64,000 nt of DNA from Dromiciops gliroides (taxonomy: Eukaryota; Chordata; Mammalia; Microbiotheria; Microbiotheriidae), in the NCBI RefSeq assembly GCF_019393635.1, contig NC_057864.1:83764882-83828881 (forward strand), read 5' to 3'. The notes under the pieces were generated by a model. It was not told the origin of the DNA, ran no database searches, and saw only the letters and a program-made list of their open reading frames with translations. The position numbers and the translations under genes were made by a program. Shown piece by piece: positions 1 to 10,881 of the stretch (the stretch's first letter is position 1; each line of letters begins with the position of its first letter).

Positions 1-340
1 ATATTTGAAAATAACTGCACAAAGTCCCTGAGTCTAGCGACAGAGAATCCTTCACCATGGAAGCAGAGCCCCAATTAAAAAAAAAAAAAAAAGATTTAAT
101 AGACTGTTAAAGTAAGAAAAAAGCAGAAAAAAATTCTGACTATAAAAAGTTACTATGTTGACAAGGAACACAACTTTCTACATGCAAAACCTGCAATAAA
201 AATATGAATTTATCTAGGTCTTGGAAGAGCTCAAAAAGTAATTTGAAAATTGAGTAAGAGAAGTAGAAGAAAAATTAGGAAGAGAAATGAGACTGATGCA
301 AGAAAATCATGAAAATAGAGTCAACAACTTGGTAAAGGAG

Positions 341-373
<33 letters not shown>

Positions 374-775
374 AAAACCTAAAAAAATAATAATTTTAAA
401 AACAAAATGACCTAAATGGTAAATGGTATAAAATGTACAAAAACACAATGAGGAGAAGAATGCCCTGTAAAACAGAACTGGTAAAATGGAAACTGAGATG
501 CAAAAATCACTAAAGAAAAACACACAAAAAGTAGAATCCACAAATAGAAAAGAAGGTACAAAAGATCACTGAAGAAAATAATTCATTAAAAATTGGAATT
601 GAGTAAACAGCACCTAATGACTTTATGAGAAACCAAGAATCAATAAAACAAAAATAAAAGAATGAAAACATAGAGGACAATATGAAATGTCTTATTGGGA
701 AAAACAACTAACCTGGAAAATATATCCAGGATGGAAAAAATAAAATTATTGGACTGCTAAAAACCATGACCAAAA
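1..775 (+). mobile_element. L1 LINE fragment, 5' UTR end and ORF1 N-terminal half (outer element)
   Basis: This is degenerate L1 sequence running off the left edge. The text around 219-300 (TTGGAAGAGCTCAAAAAG, then AGAGAAATGAGA) matches the ORF1 coiled-coil region seen in better copies at 30718-30900 and, inverted, at 57420-57520. The segment 640-760 matches the start of the ORF1 RNA-binding domain. A CA microsatellite sits in it. The reading frame is heavily broken. The sequence stops at an A-run near 770-782 and resumes at 1777, because another L1 landed there. Confidence 0.75.
341..368. repeat. (CA)n microsatellite
   Basis: About 14 CA units lie inside decayed L1 ORF1 sequence. Confidence 0.95.
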
Positions 776-782
776 AAAAAAA

Positions 783-1776
783 AAGCCTAAAAGAACTTGT
801 GGTATATGAATGTAAAGGAGCACTATTGTGCTTTAATAAATGATGATCAGGCAGATTTCAGAAAAAAAACTGGTAAGACTTACATGAATTGATGTTGAGT
901 GAAATCAGCAGAACCAAGAGAATATTATACACAGTATCAACAATATTGTCTGATGATCAACTATGATAGGCTTAGCTCTTCTCAGCAATAGAATGATCAA
1001 GACAATGCCAAAAGACTCATGATAGTGTAACGATTGTAATGATGCCACCTACTGGAGAGCTACTGTAGGAGAGCTCTGCCAGGAGGAGAAGGCGTCTGAG
1101 GGCAAGCTATGTGGTCAAGGTCCTTGGCTTCAGGAAGTGACATTTGCTTGTGGGTACTGTCAATCAAAGCTATCAGCCAATTAGCTTGGAGCTGTGTGAG
1201 TGGGGACAGGACATTTCCAGTTTTCACAGGAGGCTTGTGGAATTGAGGAAGGTGTGGTTCATGCTCTTTCATGAGGACGCTCATGGAGAGTGGAGCTAAA
1301 ATGCACTCTCCCTTTGATAGATAGAAGAATCTAGGCCTTTTTCTCTCTTCACCAAATTCTTATTCTCCTTAATAAATGCCTAAAAGTCTAATGCGTGCTA
1401 AAGCTTATAATTTATTGGCGACGACTCAGATATTTTATACAGACTAGCTAGAATTTTAGCCCCTTACAATGGAAAATGCTCACCACATGCAGAAAAAGAA
1501 CTATGGAGTCTGAATGCAGATTGAAGAATACTATTTTCATTTCTGTTGTTTTTTTTCTTTTTGTTAGAATTCTTCTCTCACAACATAACTAATGTGGAAA
1601 TATGTTTAAAATTATTGTAATGTATAATTTATATCATATTTCTTGCAGGTGTCAGGAAGGCATAGGGAAGGAAGAAAAAAGAAAAATAATGGAAGTCAAA
1701 ATCTTACAAAAATGAATGTAAAAGCCATATTTATATGCAATTGGGAAAAATAAAATAAAAAATACTTTTTTTTCAA
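783..1776 (+). mobile_element. 5'-truncated L1 3' end inserted in an older L1
   Basis: From about 791 the sequence follows the L1 ORF2 C-terminal coding end (motif around CAGCAGAACCAAGAG at 907-921). It continues after the LTR into the L1 3' UTR (1469-1768), with GAACTATGGAGTCTGAATGC, the CACAACATAACTAATG box and an A-rich end near 1745-1768. Outer L1 ORF1 sequence flanks it on both sides: it stops at the A-run before GCCTA near 783 and resumes as AAAAATGCCTAGAC at about 1775. That implies a TSD near AAAAA(T)GCCTA. Confidence 0.75.
1026..1468 (+). mobile_element. Solo LTR (endogenous retrovirus type, TG...TTACA)
   Basis: The 443-bp block begins TGTAACG and ends CCTTACA. It interrupts L1 3' UTR text that is continuous across it in other copies. 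Flanking 4-bp duplications are ATAG (1022-1025) and ATGG (1469-1472). A polyadenylation hexamer AATAAA lies at 1371-1376, giving + orientation. Its U3 half resembles the minus-strand LTR at 7478-7923. No internal retroviral sequence accompanies it, so it is a solo LTR fossil. Its family name is not assigned. Confidence 0.8.
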
Positions 1777-2411
1777 AAATGCCTAGACACAATCTTTTAA
1801 GAAATTATCAAGCACAACTGCCCTAATATTCTAGAACAAAAAGGTAAACTAGAAATTGAAAGAATCCACTGATCTCCTCCTGAGAGAGATCCCAAAATGA
1901 AAACTCCCACATATTTTACAGCCAAATTCCAGGATCCCCTGTCAAGGAGAAAATATTGAAAGCAGCCAGAAATAAATAATTCAAGTATCATGGAGTAACT
2001 GTTAGGATAGGTCAATATTTAGCAGAAACTACATTAAAGGCTACCAGGGCTTGGAATATGATATTCTGGAGGGCAAAGGAGTTAGGATTGCAACCAACAA
2101 TCACCTACCCATCTAAACTGACTATAATCATTTAGAGGAAAAATGAATATTCAGTGAAATAGAGCACTTTCAAGCATTCTTGGTGAAAAGACCGGAGCTG
2201 AATAGAAAATTTAACTTTCAAGTACAAGACTCAAGAGAAGGGAAATCATAAGGAACTTAGTAAGCTTAAACAGATCACAGTCCTACCAGGGAAGATGATA
2301 CTTGTAACTCCTAAGAACTTTCTCATTATCAGGGCAGTTACAAGGAGTAAATACAGACAGAGAGCACAAGTGTGAGTTGAATATGAAGGGATGATATCTA
2401 AAAAATAAATA
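1777..2411 (+). mobile_element. L1 ORF1 C-terminal half and start of inter-ORF spacer (outer element, continued)
   Basis: This resumes the L1 interrupted at 783. The text encodes decayed remains of the ORF1 RNA-binding and C-terminal domains: the ERIHxSPPERDPK-type stretch at about 1860-1900, the AKFQ stretch at about 1921-1930, and RPELNRKF at about 2190-2213. It then enters the spacer (GAATATGAAGGGATGATATC near 2378-2399). Many stops are present. Confidence 0.75.
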
Positions 2412-3480
2412 AATAAACAAAGGTAGAGCCAAGATGGCAGAAAGAATCCAGGAAGTTGCCTGAGCTCTCCCCAGTTTCCCTTGGAAACCACATTCAATCA
2501 AGCCTCTAAACAGATTCTGGAGCTGCAAAACCTACAATAAGAGGGAGTGAAGCAATCTTCTGACTTAAGATTACTTAGAAGAACTCCAGGAAAAGTATGT
2601 CTCACTTGGGTAAAAGAGGAGCACAGTATAGTGCAGAGGGTCTTGGGTCAATCTAGATGGGGGCTTTTAATGACAGCACAGACTAGTAGCTGAGGCCCCT
2701 TGGTCCTGGGTCTGCAAGCTAGTGGCACAGAAATTCAGTTGTGAGGTCTCCAGCCCCAACAGAGGAGGCAAACTGCCAGTTGTGGTATCACCTACACAAT
2801 AGGCACAGATAGGCTGGGCCACTCTAGTGCTGATAGCAAGCCTGTGAGATCCTGAGGCCTTAGGGCAGAAAGCCAGTTATCAAGCCCCTGGTTTCCAGCA
2901 CAAAAAGCCTGGAATAGTGCCTACTGTGCTTCAGGAGCAGAGCTCAACTTTAAAATTCATGAAACAGGATAAAATATAAGTAAGAAACAGAAAAGACCCC
3001 TCACCATAGAAAGTTACTATCTCAACAGGGAAGACCAAAGCACAAACTAAGAAGAGGATAACACTGTCAAAATGCCTACATGCAAAGCCTCAAAGGAAAA
3101 GGTAAACTGAAAACCAAAAAGCCTTCTTGGAAGAGCTCAAAAAGAACTTTAAAATCAAATAAGAAAAGAATCGTGAGATAAAAAAATGAGTCAACATCTT
3201 AGAAAAGGAGCACAAAACTTGACTAAGAAAACAATTCCTTAAAAAATACAATTGGTCAAATTGGAAAAAAACAAACCTCAATGAAGAATACAACTCCTTA
3301 AAAAGTGGAATTGATTAAATGGAATAAAGTACAAAAGCTGACTAAAGTAACTAATTCCTAAAAAATTAGAATTAGTCAGGTTGAAGCTAATGACTAGAAA
3401 TATTAGGAGTCAAACAGAATCAAAAGAATAAAACAAATAAAGAAAATGTAAAATAACTCATTGGAAAAAATAAAACTTTT
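2412..3480 (+). mobile_element. Second L1 5' end: 5' UTR plus partial ORF1
   Basis: A new L1 start is visible at 2418 (AGAGCCAAGATGGCAGA, the conserved 5' terminus of these L1s). A roughly 680-bp 5' UTR and ORF1 coiled-coil remains from about 3118 follow. ORF1 breaks off near 3480, before the C-terminal domain. The next bases are inter-ORF spacer, so either the C-terminal half was deleted or the spacer belongs to the outer L1. The sequence does not decide between these. Confidence 0.65.
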
Positions 3481-3483
3481 AAG

Positions 3484-5205
3484 CAGTGAAAAAGAGGAAT
3501 GCACTATTAGAAAGGGAAAGAAAGAAGTAGAATGAGGTAAATTATCTCATATAAAAGAAGCAAGAAAAAGCTTTTGCCCTCTTCAGAATTGGTTCAAAGA
3601 GAGAATAACATACACATTCAATTGGGCATAGACATCTATCCTATCTTACAGGTAAGTAGGATGGAATGAGAAAGGGAGGTGATGGAAGGGAGGTCAGATT
3701 GGGGGAGGTGGTAGTCAGGAGCAAAACACTTTTGAAGAGTGACAGGGTAAAAGATGAGAGAGACTAGAATAAAAAGGGGAATAGGATTGTGGGAAATAGA
3801 GTTAGCATTGATAACGGAAAAAATGAAGCAATTTCTCTAATAAAGGCCTCATTTCCCAAATATATAGAGAACTAAATAAAAAGTATAAAAATAAGAACAT
3901 TCCAAATTAAAAATTATCAAAAGATATGAAGTCTTCAAAAGAAATTATGAAAACTATCTGTAGCCATGTGAAAAAATGCTCTAAATTACTATTGATTCGA
4001 GAAATGCAAATTAAAACAATTCTGAGGTACTAGCTCATAACTATTAGATTGACTAATAGGACAAAAAATGAAATTGACAAGTATTGGACGAGCTGTGGGA
4101 AAAAATGAGATTATAATGCACTGTCAGTGGAGTTGTAAACTGATTCAGCTATTCTATAGAGCAGTTCAGAAAAATGTCAAAGGGCTATAAAATCACACAA
4201 ACTCTTTGAACTAGCAATGTGACTAATAGACATATATCCAAAAGAGAAATTTAAATAATAAAATGGAAAAGGAACTATACGTACAAAAATATTTAGAACA
4301 TCTCTTCTCTGGTGGAAAAGAACTGGAAATTTAGGGGGATACCTACCAATTGGTGAATGATTGAACAAATTGTGGTTATATGATTATGATGGTGTAAGGA
4401 ATTAATTGTGATTTGGGGTTTTCATAACCCTATCTTTGCTTTATTATGGTCAGACTGAAAAAAATGTAACCTTAAAAGCCTAAGAGAGAATGGGTGTGTA
4501 CTTTGAGAGATAATTGAACAAACAAGAGGAACTCCGATGACAGGGAACATTTATTGAAAATATTTAACTATGCCTCCTCTTTTAGCCTTCCCCACACCCA
4601 CATGGGTCTGGCTATATTTTAATGGGGACAGCCCATGTGGGTGTGCTGAGCCAATCAGAGACTTAGCGTGGCTAATAACCACCCCTTCCCTTCTAGTGGG
4701 AGAGTCAAGTTAGTTACAGTTGGAGATACAGTTAAAAAGGCAGTTAGAGAGGGTTCTGAGGGAAATGGGGAAGGAAGGCAGACATTTAGAGGAGCTGCTG
4801 GTGTTTGACCTTTGGACAAAAACAGAAGAGACTACACAGCTAATTCCCCATTAGAGCTACAAATTTTGGATGTGGTGAGTTTGTTTTGTTTTTGAGGCAA
4901 AGCTGTCTCTTTGGAGCTAGCTGAGTTGGAGGCAGGTTTGGGTGGCTTTTTACCCCAGAGATTTATACATTGTTTCTGGTTCTATTAATCTCATTTGTGT
5001 GATTCAAATGTTTTACATTTGTTCCCATTAAATCCTGTTTGGTTTTTGAAAGAGGCTGTTTCTTTTCTTACTCAATATTAAGGTGAGCCACCCAATTAAG
5101 GCTTCCAATACTAAATTTGGCCCTTACAGCTATGGGATACTATTGTGACATGAGAAACAATGAGCAGAATGCTCTCAGAAAAATCTGGAAAGACATGAGC
5201 TGGCC
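3484..5205 (+). mobile_element. L1 derivative: inter-ORF spacer joined directly to ORF2 C-terminus (no EN or RT)
   Basis: Spacer text (AGAGGAATGCACTATTAGAAAG, 3493 on; GATTGGGGGAGGTGG at about 3696) runs to the degraded ORF2 start region near 3790-3830. It then passes directly to the ORF2 post-RT segment at about 3838 (TAATAAAGGCCTCATTTC, the SDKGLIS stretch) and the Cys-rich C-terminus (about 4080-4140). The endonuclease and reverse transcriptase, about 2.3 kb in full L1s, are absent. An LTR (4393-5128) interrupts it, and the tail stops at about 5205 in ORF2 C-terminal coding sequence. The junction resembles that in 41459-45740. Confidence 0.7.
4393..5128 (+). mobile_element. Solo LTR (TGTAAGG...CCTTACA)
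   Basis: The 736-bp block begins TGTAAGG and ends CCCTTACA. It splits L1 ORF2 C-terminal sequence (left GATTATGATGG, right GCTATGGGATACTATTGTG). The flanking duplication is not clear. No internal retroviral region is attached. It is only weakly similar to the other LTRs in the window and looks like an older, distinct subfamily. Orientation is inferred from the terminal text. Confidence 0.65.
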
Positions 5206-6220
5206 CAGCCCTGTTCTTGTGTTGACTCAGATATATGCCTTGTTGGTATGTTCAGTAGGTATTAGTCTGGCCTTGTCTCCTTCAGTGGAACTTATCTGCT
5301 TTCATTCTTTACTGAGATTCTCTAATAGATTCTGGTAGGCTTTTTGTAGAGTCCTGTACAGGATGGAGGATACTATACCTCTTCAGTTTTATTTATCACT
5401 GTTACTTCTGGTGCACTATTATATTTTAATTGGTGTATTCGTGACATATATGGGCTCCTTTATTCTAATGTACCACAATTTCCCCAAAAATCTCCCCTCA
5501 GACCTCTGAGCAGATATCCTTTAGAGGATTTATGAGAGTACTTGGATAAGGATAAGGATTAGAAATGCATAAAATATCCTATATGAAGGAGTAGACATAT
5601 GATAGATAATATATAGATGTACTGAAATATATAGAAATTAACTTTGCTTAATTTCATGTTTTTAAGAGTATAAAAAGATGGGCATTTTTCTTTTTGCTTT
5701 GTGAAATTTTCTATTCTCTTTAAAAGGGCAACACAGATGGAGACCAAGTAACTTCATAGGAAAGGAAGTAGATTTACTATGGGAAAGACCTTGGAAAGAT
5801 ATCCTGCAGGTATTTGTGAACTCTTGTCTATAACACCATATGTGCTAAAGAGTTCCCTGCTGGAATCAGCTTTCCTAGGTTGTAAATATATATATTTTTT
5901 TCTCATAGAGATAACATTTGGGCAATGTGACACCTTTTATTAGCCTAACTGAAACAAAAAAAAAATAGTAATACAAGCTGTCAAGACCTTTAAAAAGCCC
6001 TCTATTATGTATGTCAAAGGAGAAATAACAGTTTTTTGAATCTTTGGAAGTGAGGTACTGTCATTCAAGTCAATTATGAAGCACCTTAAAGGGCAAAGAT
6101 ATAAAAATGCTTATTGTTTATTATTGACATTCAAAATTGTGATATTTTTGATTCTTAGACATTAAAATAAATTTCTGAAAAGTGCTTATATTTTCATAAA
6201 CCCCTTTAATTTGGTGATCT
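5206..6220. other. Unannotated AT-rich sequence
   Basis: No gene, clear repeat family or structured element was recognised. Reading frames are short and compositionally random. Confidence 0.5.
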
Positions 6221-6247
6221 TTTGTTGTTGTTGTTGTTGTTGTTTGT
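6221..6247. repeat. (TTG)n microsatellite
   Basis: About eight TTG units in AT-rich sequence. The flanks to about 6900 hold nothing recognisable. Confidence 0.85.
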
Positions 6248-6919
6248 TTACAAAATAAAATAGAATGTTTAGAGTCTCTACATATATGTGCTGAAGGGCA
6301 GTAAGTGCAGGCTATGGTAATTTTTCCTATTGTTTATTGTTTTAATATCACAAATGTTGAAGGACACAGAAATGTTTGTACTCAAAATAACAACCCCATG
6401 TCTATGTTAAAAATTTCAAAGGTAGTCCTGAAACAAGAAACCTTTTTCTTCTCAGGAATTTCCAGTTGCTTCTTATTTCCTCTGATTTTACATTATTTTT
6501 ACATTGAGAAATCTTACTCCTATATCTCAACATGGCATACAAGTGACTTTTGGTTCAGATGCTTTTCTGGTGGAGCATAAGTCCCTATAGTTTCTACCAT
6601 GGGCAAAAATAGGGTCATAGAAACCACTAAGGTTTATTTTCCTGAGACTACCTGAGCTATATATATCCTGAAAAAATAATAATAGATCCATATTCATGAA
6701 ATATATGAAACATATAACAATGTATGCATATTTGTGAAACCCATGAAACAAAGAAAAAAATATGAAATGATCCTCAGTCCTCTGTGTTGCTCTTTTGCTT
6801 CTTCAATGCTTATTGAAAGGTAGAAAGAGGCATAGGGCCCTAAGAAATTGAGTTTCTAGACAATCTAAAAATATTAACTTAATTGTTTCTGCTCTACCTT
6901 TCAGTAATCAGATCATAGT

Positions 6920-7160
6920 CTTATGGACTTAAAGCTGGAAAAAACATTAGGTGTCTCTTCAATTTATATGATAATAGATACAGAACTAGAAGACAGATCA
7001 GAGGCCCTCTTGTCTAACTCCTCTTTTTGTTAGATGAGCAAACCAAGGCTCAAGAGAGTTATGTGACTTGCCCAAGGTCACCCATGTAATTCTAGTTACA
7101 ACTGGAATTTAAGCCTCGATTTTCTGACTCCCGAGCCAGATTTGCACTCTACTATTCTGA
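6920..7160. repeat. Old MIR/Ther-like SINE remnant
   Basis: The stretch GATGAGCAAACCAAGGCTC, then GTGACTTGCCCAAGGTCAC (about 7033-7083), followed by an 'AACTGGAATTTAAGCC' body, is the degenerate pattern of an old CORE-SINE or MIR-like repeat. It is too diverged to place in a subfamily. Confidence 0.5.
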
Positions 7161-7289
7161 CTTATAGGCCAATACATAAATCTTAGATATAATGAAATTG
7201 AAGACCAGGAAAATTATGTGAATTACTCAAATCCACACAAGTAGTAAATAGCAAAGCTGGGATTTGGATTAAGGTAAAAGGATCATAGA

Positions 7290-7471
7290 TGCAGCTAGAT
7301 GGTTCAGTGGATAGAGCACTAGCCCTTGAGGCAAAAAGACCTGAGTTCTAATCCAGTCTTGGATGCTTACTAGCTGTCTAAATCTGGGCAAGTTAACTTA
7401 ACCTCTATTTGCTTCTGGAAAATGAACGGCCAAAGCACTCCAATAGGCTTGTCAAGAAAAACTCATGGAAG
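7290..7471 (+). repeat. Mar1-type SINE, older long form
   Basis: The tRNA-derived head GCAGCTAGATGGTTCAGTGG is followed by the CORE-like body (GACCTGAGTTCTAATCC, TGGGCAAGTTAACTTAACC). A 3' extension (CCAAAGCACTCCAATAGGCT) is typical of longer marsupial SINEs. The right edge abuts the TSD of the LTR at 7478. Confidence 0.75.
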
Positions 7472-7477
7472 GTATTG

Positions 7478-7923
7478 TGTAATTTAATATTCTAAATGTG
7501 GGTTCTAATCTGTTCCCCCAGTTTTGGGGGAAACTGACTAAAGTCACTCATAAAACGAGTTTAGGTTTTTAAGGGTTTATTGAAAGATAGAAAGAGAAAG
7601 ATTGAGAACAGAATTCCAACAGCATGGCAATCCTATCTTTCCTCAATTTTCCTGTGAAGTCCTCTGCCACCACCATCACCACGATGAAGTCAGGAACCAA
7701 AAAGAGACAGACTTCTCTGCACAGGCTCTCCTTCCTCCTTCCTGTCCCCTTCCAGAAAATGGGAGGCTCCTCAATTTGATTGACTAGTAGCCTTGATAGA
7801 CAGTACCCATGCGCAGATGTTACTTCCTGACACCAACAAAAAGCTGCCCTCTGAGGCATTCTCCTCATGGTGGAGCTTTCCTATAGCAAGTCTCCAGTAG
7901 GTGGCATCATTCCAATCATTACA
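7478..7923 (-). mobile_element. Solo LTR, minus orientation
   Basis: The 446-bp block reads TGTAAT...ATTACA on the + strand and is flanked by GTATTG (7472-7477) and GTATTA (7924-7929). On the minus strand its first ~250 bases match the U3 of the LTR at 1026 (GATGCCACCTACTGGAGA). A minus-strand AATAAA lies at 7576-7581. Its R/U5 part instead resembles the LTR at 62093-62706. It is a solo LTR fossil. Confidence 0.8.
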
Positions 7924-8009
7924 GTATTATCATAATAGTATACACAGAGTAACAAAGAGCCCAACATTACTTAACAATTGAAAAATAAAACAAAAATCAT
8001 AATAACATA

Positions 8010-8200
8010 AATGAAAATATTAAAACCTTAGAGACCATTAAGTCCATCTCTTTCATTCTGCATATGAAGAAATTGAGGCATGAATATATTGTGATTTATC
8101 CAGGTTCCTAAAGATAGGAGAAATCTAAAGGAGGATTTGAATCTAGGTCTTCTTGACTCACAGTCTACTATTCCATTCATTGTACCATACTCCCTGCCCA
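8010..8200. repeat. Old MIR/Ther-like SINE remnant
   Basis: Degenerate text follows the pattern 'ATGAAGAAATTGAGGCATG ... GGATTTGAATCTAGGTCTTC ... CATTGTACCATACTCCCTGCC', as in old mammalian CORE-SINEs. Confidence 0.5.
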
Positions 8201-8452
8201 GTGACCTATGATCAAAATAGTGATGGAAGAGCTAAATCATTAAGATGTTGACATTCTTGCTATAAATCAAACCTAAATAGAGTCCACATGCTTCTGCCTA
8301 GAAGACCCAGACAAGACTGTGAGTAGCTCCCCTTGGAATAGAAGTCAGCTAGGAAGGAGGAAGAATTGATAAAAATACAGATAAATTGGGATGATAGTAA
8401 CTATCTCTGAACTGGTGAGACATTGTGGACAGAGACTAACCCTTTTTTCAAT

Positions 8453-9640
8453 ATGAGTGTCACCTCAGGGACCAAGGGCCAAAGGATAAAGTTTGCTGAA
8501 GAGTATCTAGAGAGGCATGGATAGATTCAAGTCAAAGGCCTGAGCAAATAGGAAGATGGCATAGCCCAAGTTATCAAGGAGAATTTGAAGAACAATGCTG
8601 CAGTGGGACATGATCCTTCTAAGGAGTTAACTAAACATTGGTGGAGGCAACTCTTCACCAAAGCAGATGCCAGCTTGGTGGTGGAGACTGGGAAGAAAGA
8701 GTAAAAATGAAGATCAGGGTCAAGGATAACTGCAAGCAGAAACACTCTTGGGGCTCCAAGTCTAGCCTGTTGTATGGGCATTTCATAAAGAGTGCCACTC
8801 TCACTTCAGGAGGGAAGAAAATAGAGAAGCTGAGTGAACAAAGCAGCAATGATGAGGTGCCTCTACCAACAAAGATCCTAACAAAGGAGGAGTTCATTCA
8901 AACTTGTAAGGGATGTGCTATACACAAAAATTCTTTCTATGGACTTACTATGAAGTCAAAACATGACGAGAAGAAAAGGGGGCCTTCTTGAAACAGTACA
9001 AAGGACAGAATTATGCTATCCCTGACTCTCCACCTGAGGATAGGAAGAAGTAGTGTGGGGGGAGGAGGAGAGGAAGAGGAAGAGGAAGAGGAAGAGGAAG
9101 AGGAAGAGGAAGAGGAAGAGGAAGAAGAAGAAAAAGAAGAAAAAGAAGAAGAAAAGAAGAAGAAGAAGAAAAGAAGAAGAAGAAAAGAAGAAGAAGAAGA
9201 AGAAGAAGAAGAAGAAGAAGAAGAAGAAGAATCAGTAACAGACATGGCAGAGCATGTAGAATTCACAGAACAGACTGATGAGAATTCAGGAAGAAGAAAA
9301 AGAAAAACAACAACAAAAGAAAATGGAAAGAGAAAACAGACAATGAAGTAGGAATTCATGTAGAAGAAATCAGGTTCCTGGAAAACCAAAAGGAAGAAAA
9401 AAAGCTCTTAGAGCATAGTGAGGACTGTCCTAATAACCACCTGAGTTCCTTTGTTACAAATCAGGACTCAGGGATTTCTGGGCCCTTTTCCTATTGAAGG
9501 AGATGAGAGGCAGAAAGGAAAAAAGAAATGATTCTTCTTCAGTTACTGAGAAGGCCATTGGAGATCAAGGGATTATGCCCCTCCCCCTGTTATTTTACAC
9601 AGAGAGAACAGTAAACACCTCTCAGGTCCCAGCTTTTCAA
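8453..9640 (+). pseudogene. GPATCH4: Processed pseudogene of GPATCH4 (G-patch domain protein 4)
   Basis: From ATG 8453 the frame reads MSVTSGTKGQRIKFAEEYLE and then RHG, followed by stops at the places of the G-patch tryptophan and a later codon. It continues through VGHDPSKELTKHWWRQLF and ASLVVETG. In another frame at 8750-8990 it gives SSLLYGHFIKSATLTSGGKK, then PTKILTKEEFIQTCKG and LTMKSK. I recognise these as the GPATCH4 N-terminal G-patch, the HDPAKEFTNHWW block, the LLYQKFVKMATLTSGGEK block and the ILTDEMLLQACEG block. GPATCH4 is a nucleolar RNA-helicase-cofactor-type protein with a long K/E-rich tail. Here the exons are joined without introns, so it is a retrocopy. Stops and frameshifts make it dead. 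The tail has become a GAA/GAG repeat (9064-9231). The 3' limit is unclear; AAATAAATAAACTAAATA at about 9640 may mark it. Confidence 0.8.
9061..9231 (+). repeat. (GAAGAG)n/(GAA)n purine microsatellite inside the GPATCH4 pseudogene
   Basis: About 170 bp of nearly pure purine on the + strand: first GAAGAG hexamers (to about 9120), then GAAGAAAAA and GAA units. It falls where the parent protein has its K/E-rich low-complexity tail, so it probably grew from the coding repeat. Confidence 0.9.
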
Positions 9641-10257
9641 AATAAATAAACTAAATATGAAGGAGAACAATTTATGACTGGAAACAAATGGGCTTTTTAC
9701 ATAGCAAGAATAAGAAATGGTTGATATACAGGCTGCATGTTCTGTCCAGACAATGTCTAGCAATTAAGAGGGAGTTCCCCCATCTGGTTAAGAATTAACA
9801 CAGGATATAAATGAAATCCTTCTAGAATGATCAGACTTGGGTGAGTTGTAATTAGCATTAATGAGAGAAAACAAACACCAGAACATAGGTCTTTTGGAAT
9901 ATCGAATGTCTGAATGACATTACCGATCAGTTTTGTATCTGAGGAATCACATTGAAAAGATATAAAAAAGTCTGACCTCACTTATTTACTCTCATTTCCA
10001 TGGCTCTTCTCCATACCTAGATAAAATTCATCTGAAATCTATGAAATCACTAGGCTTCTTGAGTCTATTTCATGCTTAAATGAATAGTTTTAAAATAAAA
10101 TATCTAAATCTGTATAAATGGATTATCTGTGAAGTAAAATTTGCAGGGATTATTGCATGAGTAAATACAAATCATGAGCACAGATTAAGTGCTAGAAAAC
10201 TCATTAGAAATAATAAAGGGCAACCACCTTATTTACAAATGAATGAACTGTGGTTGA

Positions 10258-10385
10258 TGAGTAAACTCTTAAGCATAGTGGATAGAAAATTGTCCTTAAA
10301 GTTTGGAAGACCTGGGTTCAAGTCTTACTTCTTGCTACAAATGAACTGTGTAACCCTATGCAAATCATATAACTTTAATGTTTTG
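10258..10385 (+). repeat. Decayed tRNA-derived SINE
   Basis: AGCATAGTGGATAGAAAATTG, then GGAAGACCTGGGTTCAAGTC and TGTGTAACCCTATGCAAATC follow the Mar1-type head and body order with many substitutions. Confidence 0.6.
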
Positions 10386-10499
10386 CAGGCAATTCAAATA
10401 ACAATTTTTCAAAGAAAGTATTTTTATCCATTTAGTTGCCAAAACTTGGTCAATTCTTTAGCAATGATTTCTCTTTTTTAAGTATCTTTTTTTCTGTAC

Positions 10500-10745
10500 T
10501 GACACAGCCATCAACCATTACAATAGCTTCCAAGTTGGACTATCTACCTTAAGGATATCTATTCCAATCTATCTTATGCATAGCAGCCTGCCAAAGTGAT
10601 TTTGCTAAAGTGTTAAGTGTGACCATGTTCCACCTCAACTCCCTACTCAATATATTCCAATGGCTAAGTATTATCTCTATAATCATGTTCTGTTTAGCAT
10701 TTGAAACTGTTACCTGGATCTTTCCTACATTGCCAAATTTAATTC
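10500..10745 (+). repeat. L2 LINE fragment, 3' part
   Basis: The text matches the L2 3' pattern: 'GCCAAAGTGATTTTGCTAAAG', 'GACCATGTTCCACCTCAACT', then 'CTCAATATATTCCAATGGCT'. The same landmarks are better preserved at 32210-32330. Confidence 0.6.
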
Positions 10746-10880
10746 AGGTGCAATGATTGAAAATATGATATTGTTGTTTTATTCATTGTACTATAAAATT
10801 AAAACAAAATCTGTTTTGTCACTTCATTTGAAGATATTTCATCTTCAGAATAGTGAAATTAATCTAGCAGTAGTCACCAA

Positions 10881-10881
<1 letters not shown>

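Noticed and set aside
1026-5128. The two + strand LTRs as the ends of one provirus
   Set aside because: They differ from each other, and the sequence between them is L1, with no retroviral interior. Each interrupts L1 text separately, so they are separate solo LTRs.
9061-9231. A coding Glu-rich host protein
   Set aside because: The upstream part has stops and frameshifts relative to GPATCH4 and lacks introns, so it is a dead retrocopy.
8937-9389. A 150-codon minus-strand frame rich in Ser/Phe
   Set aside because: It is the reverse reading of the GAA/GAG repeat inside the GPATCH4 pseudogene.
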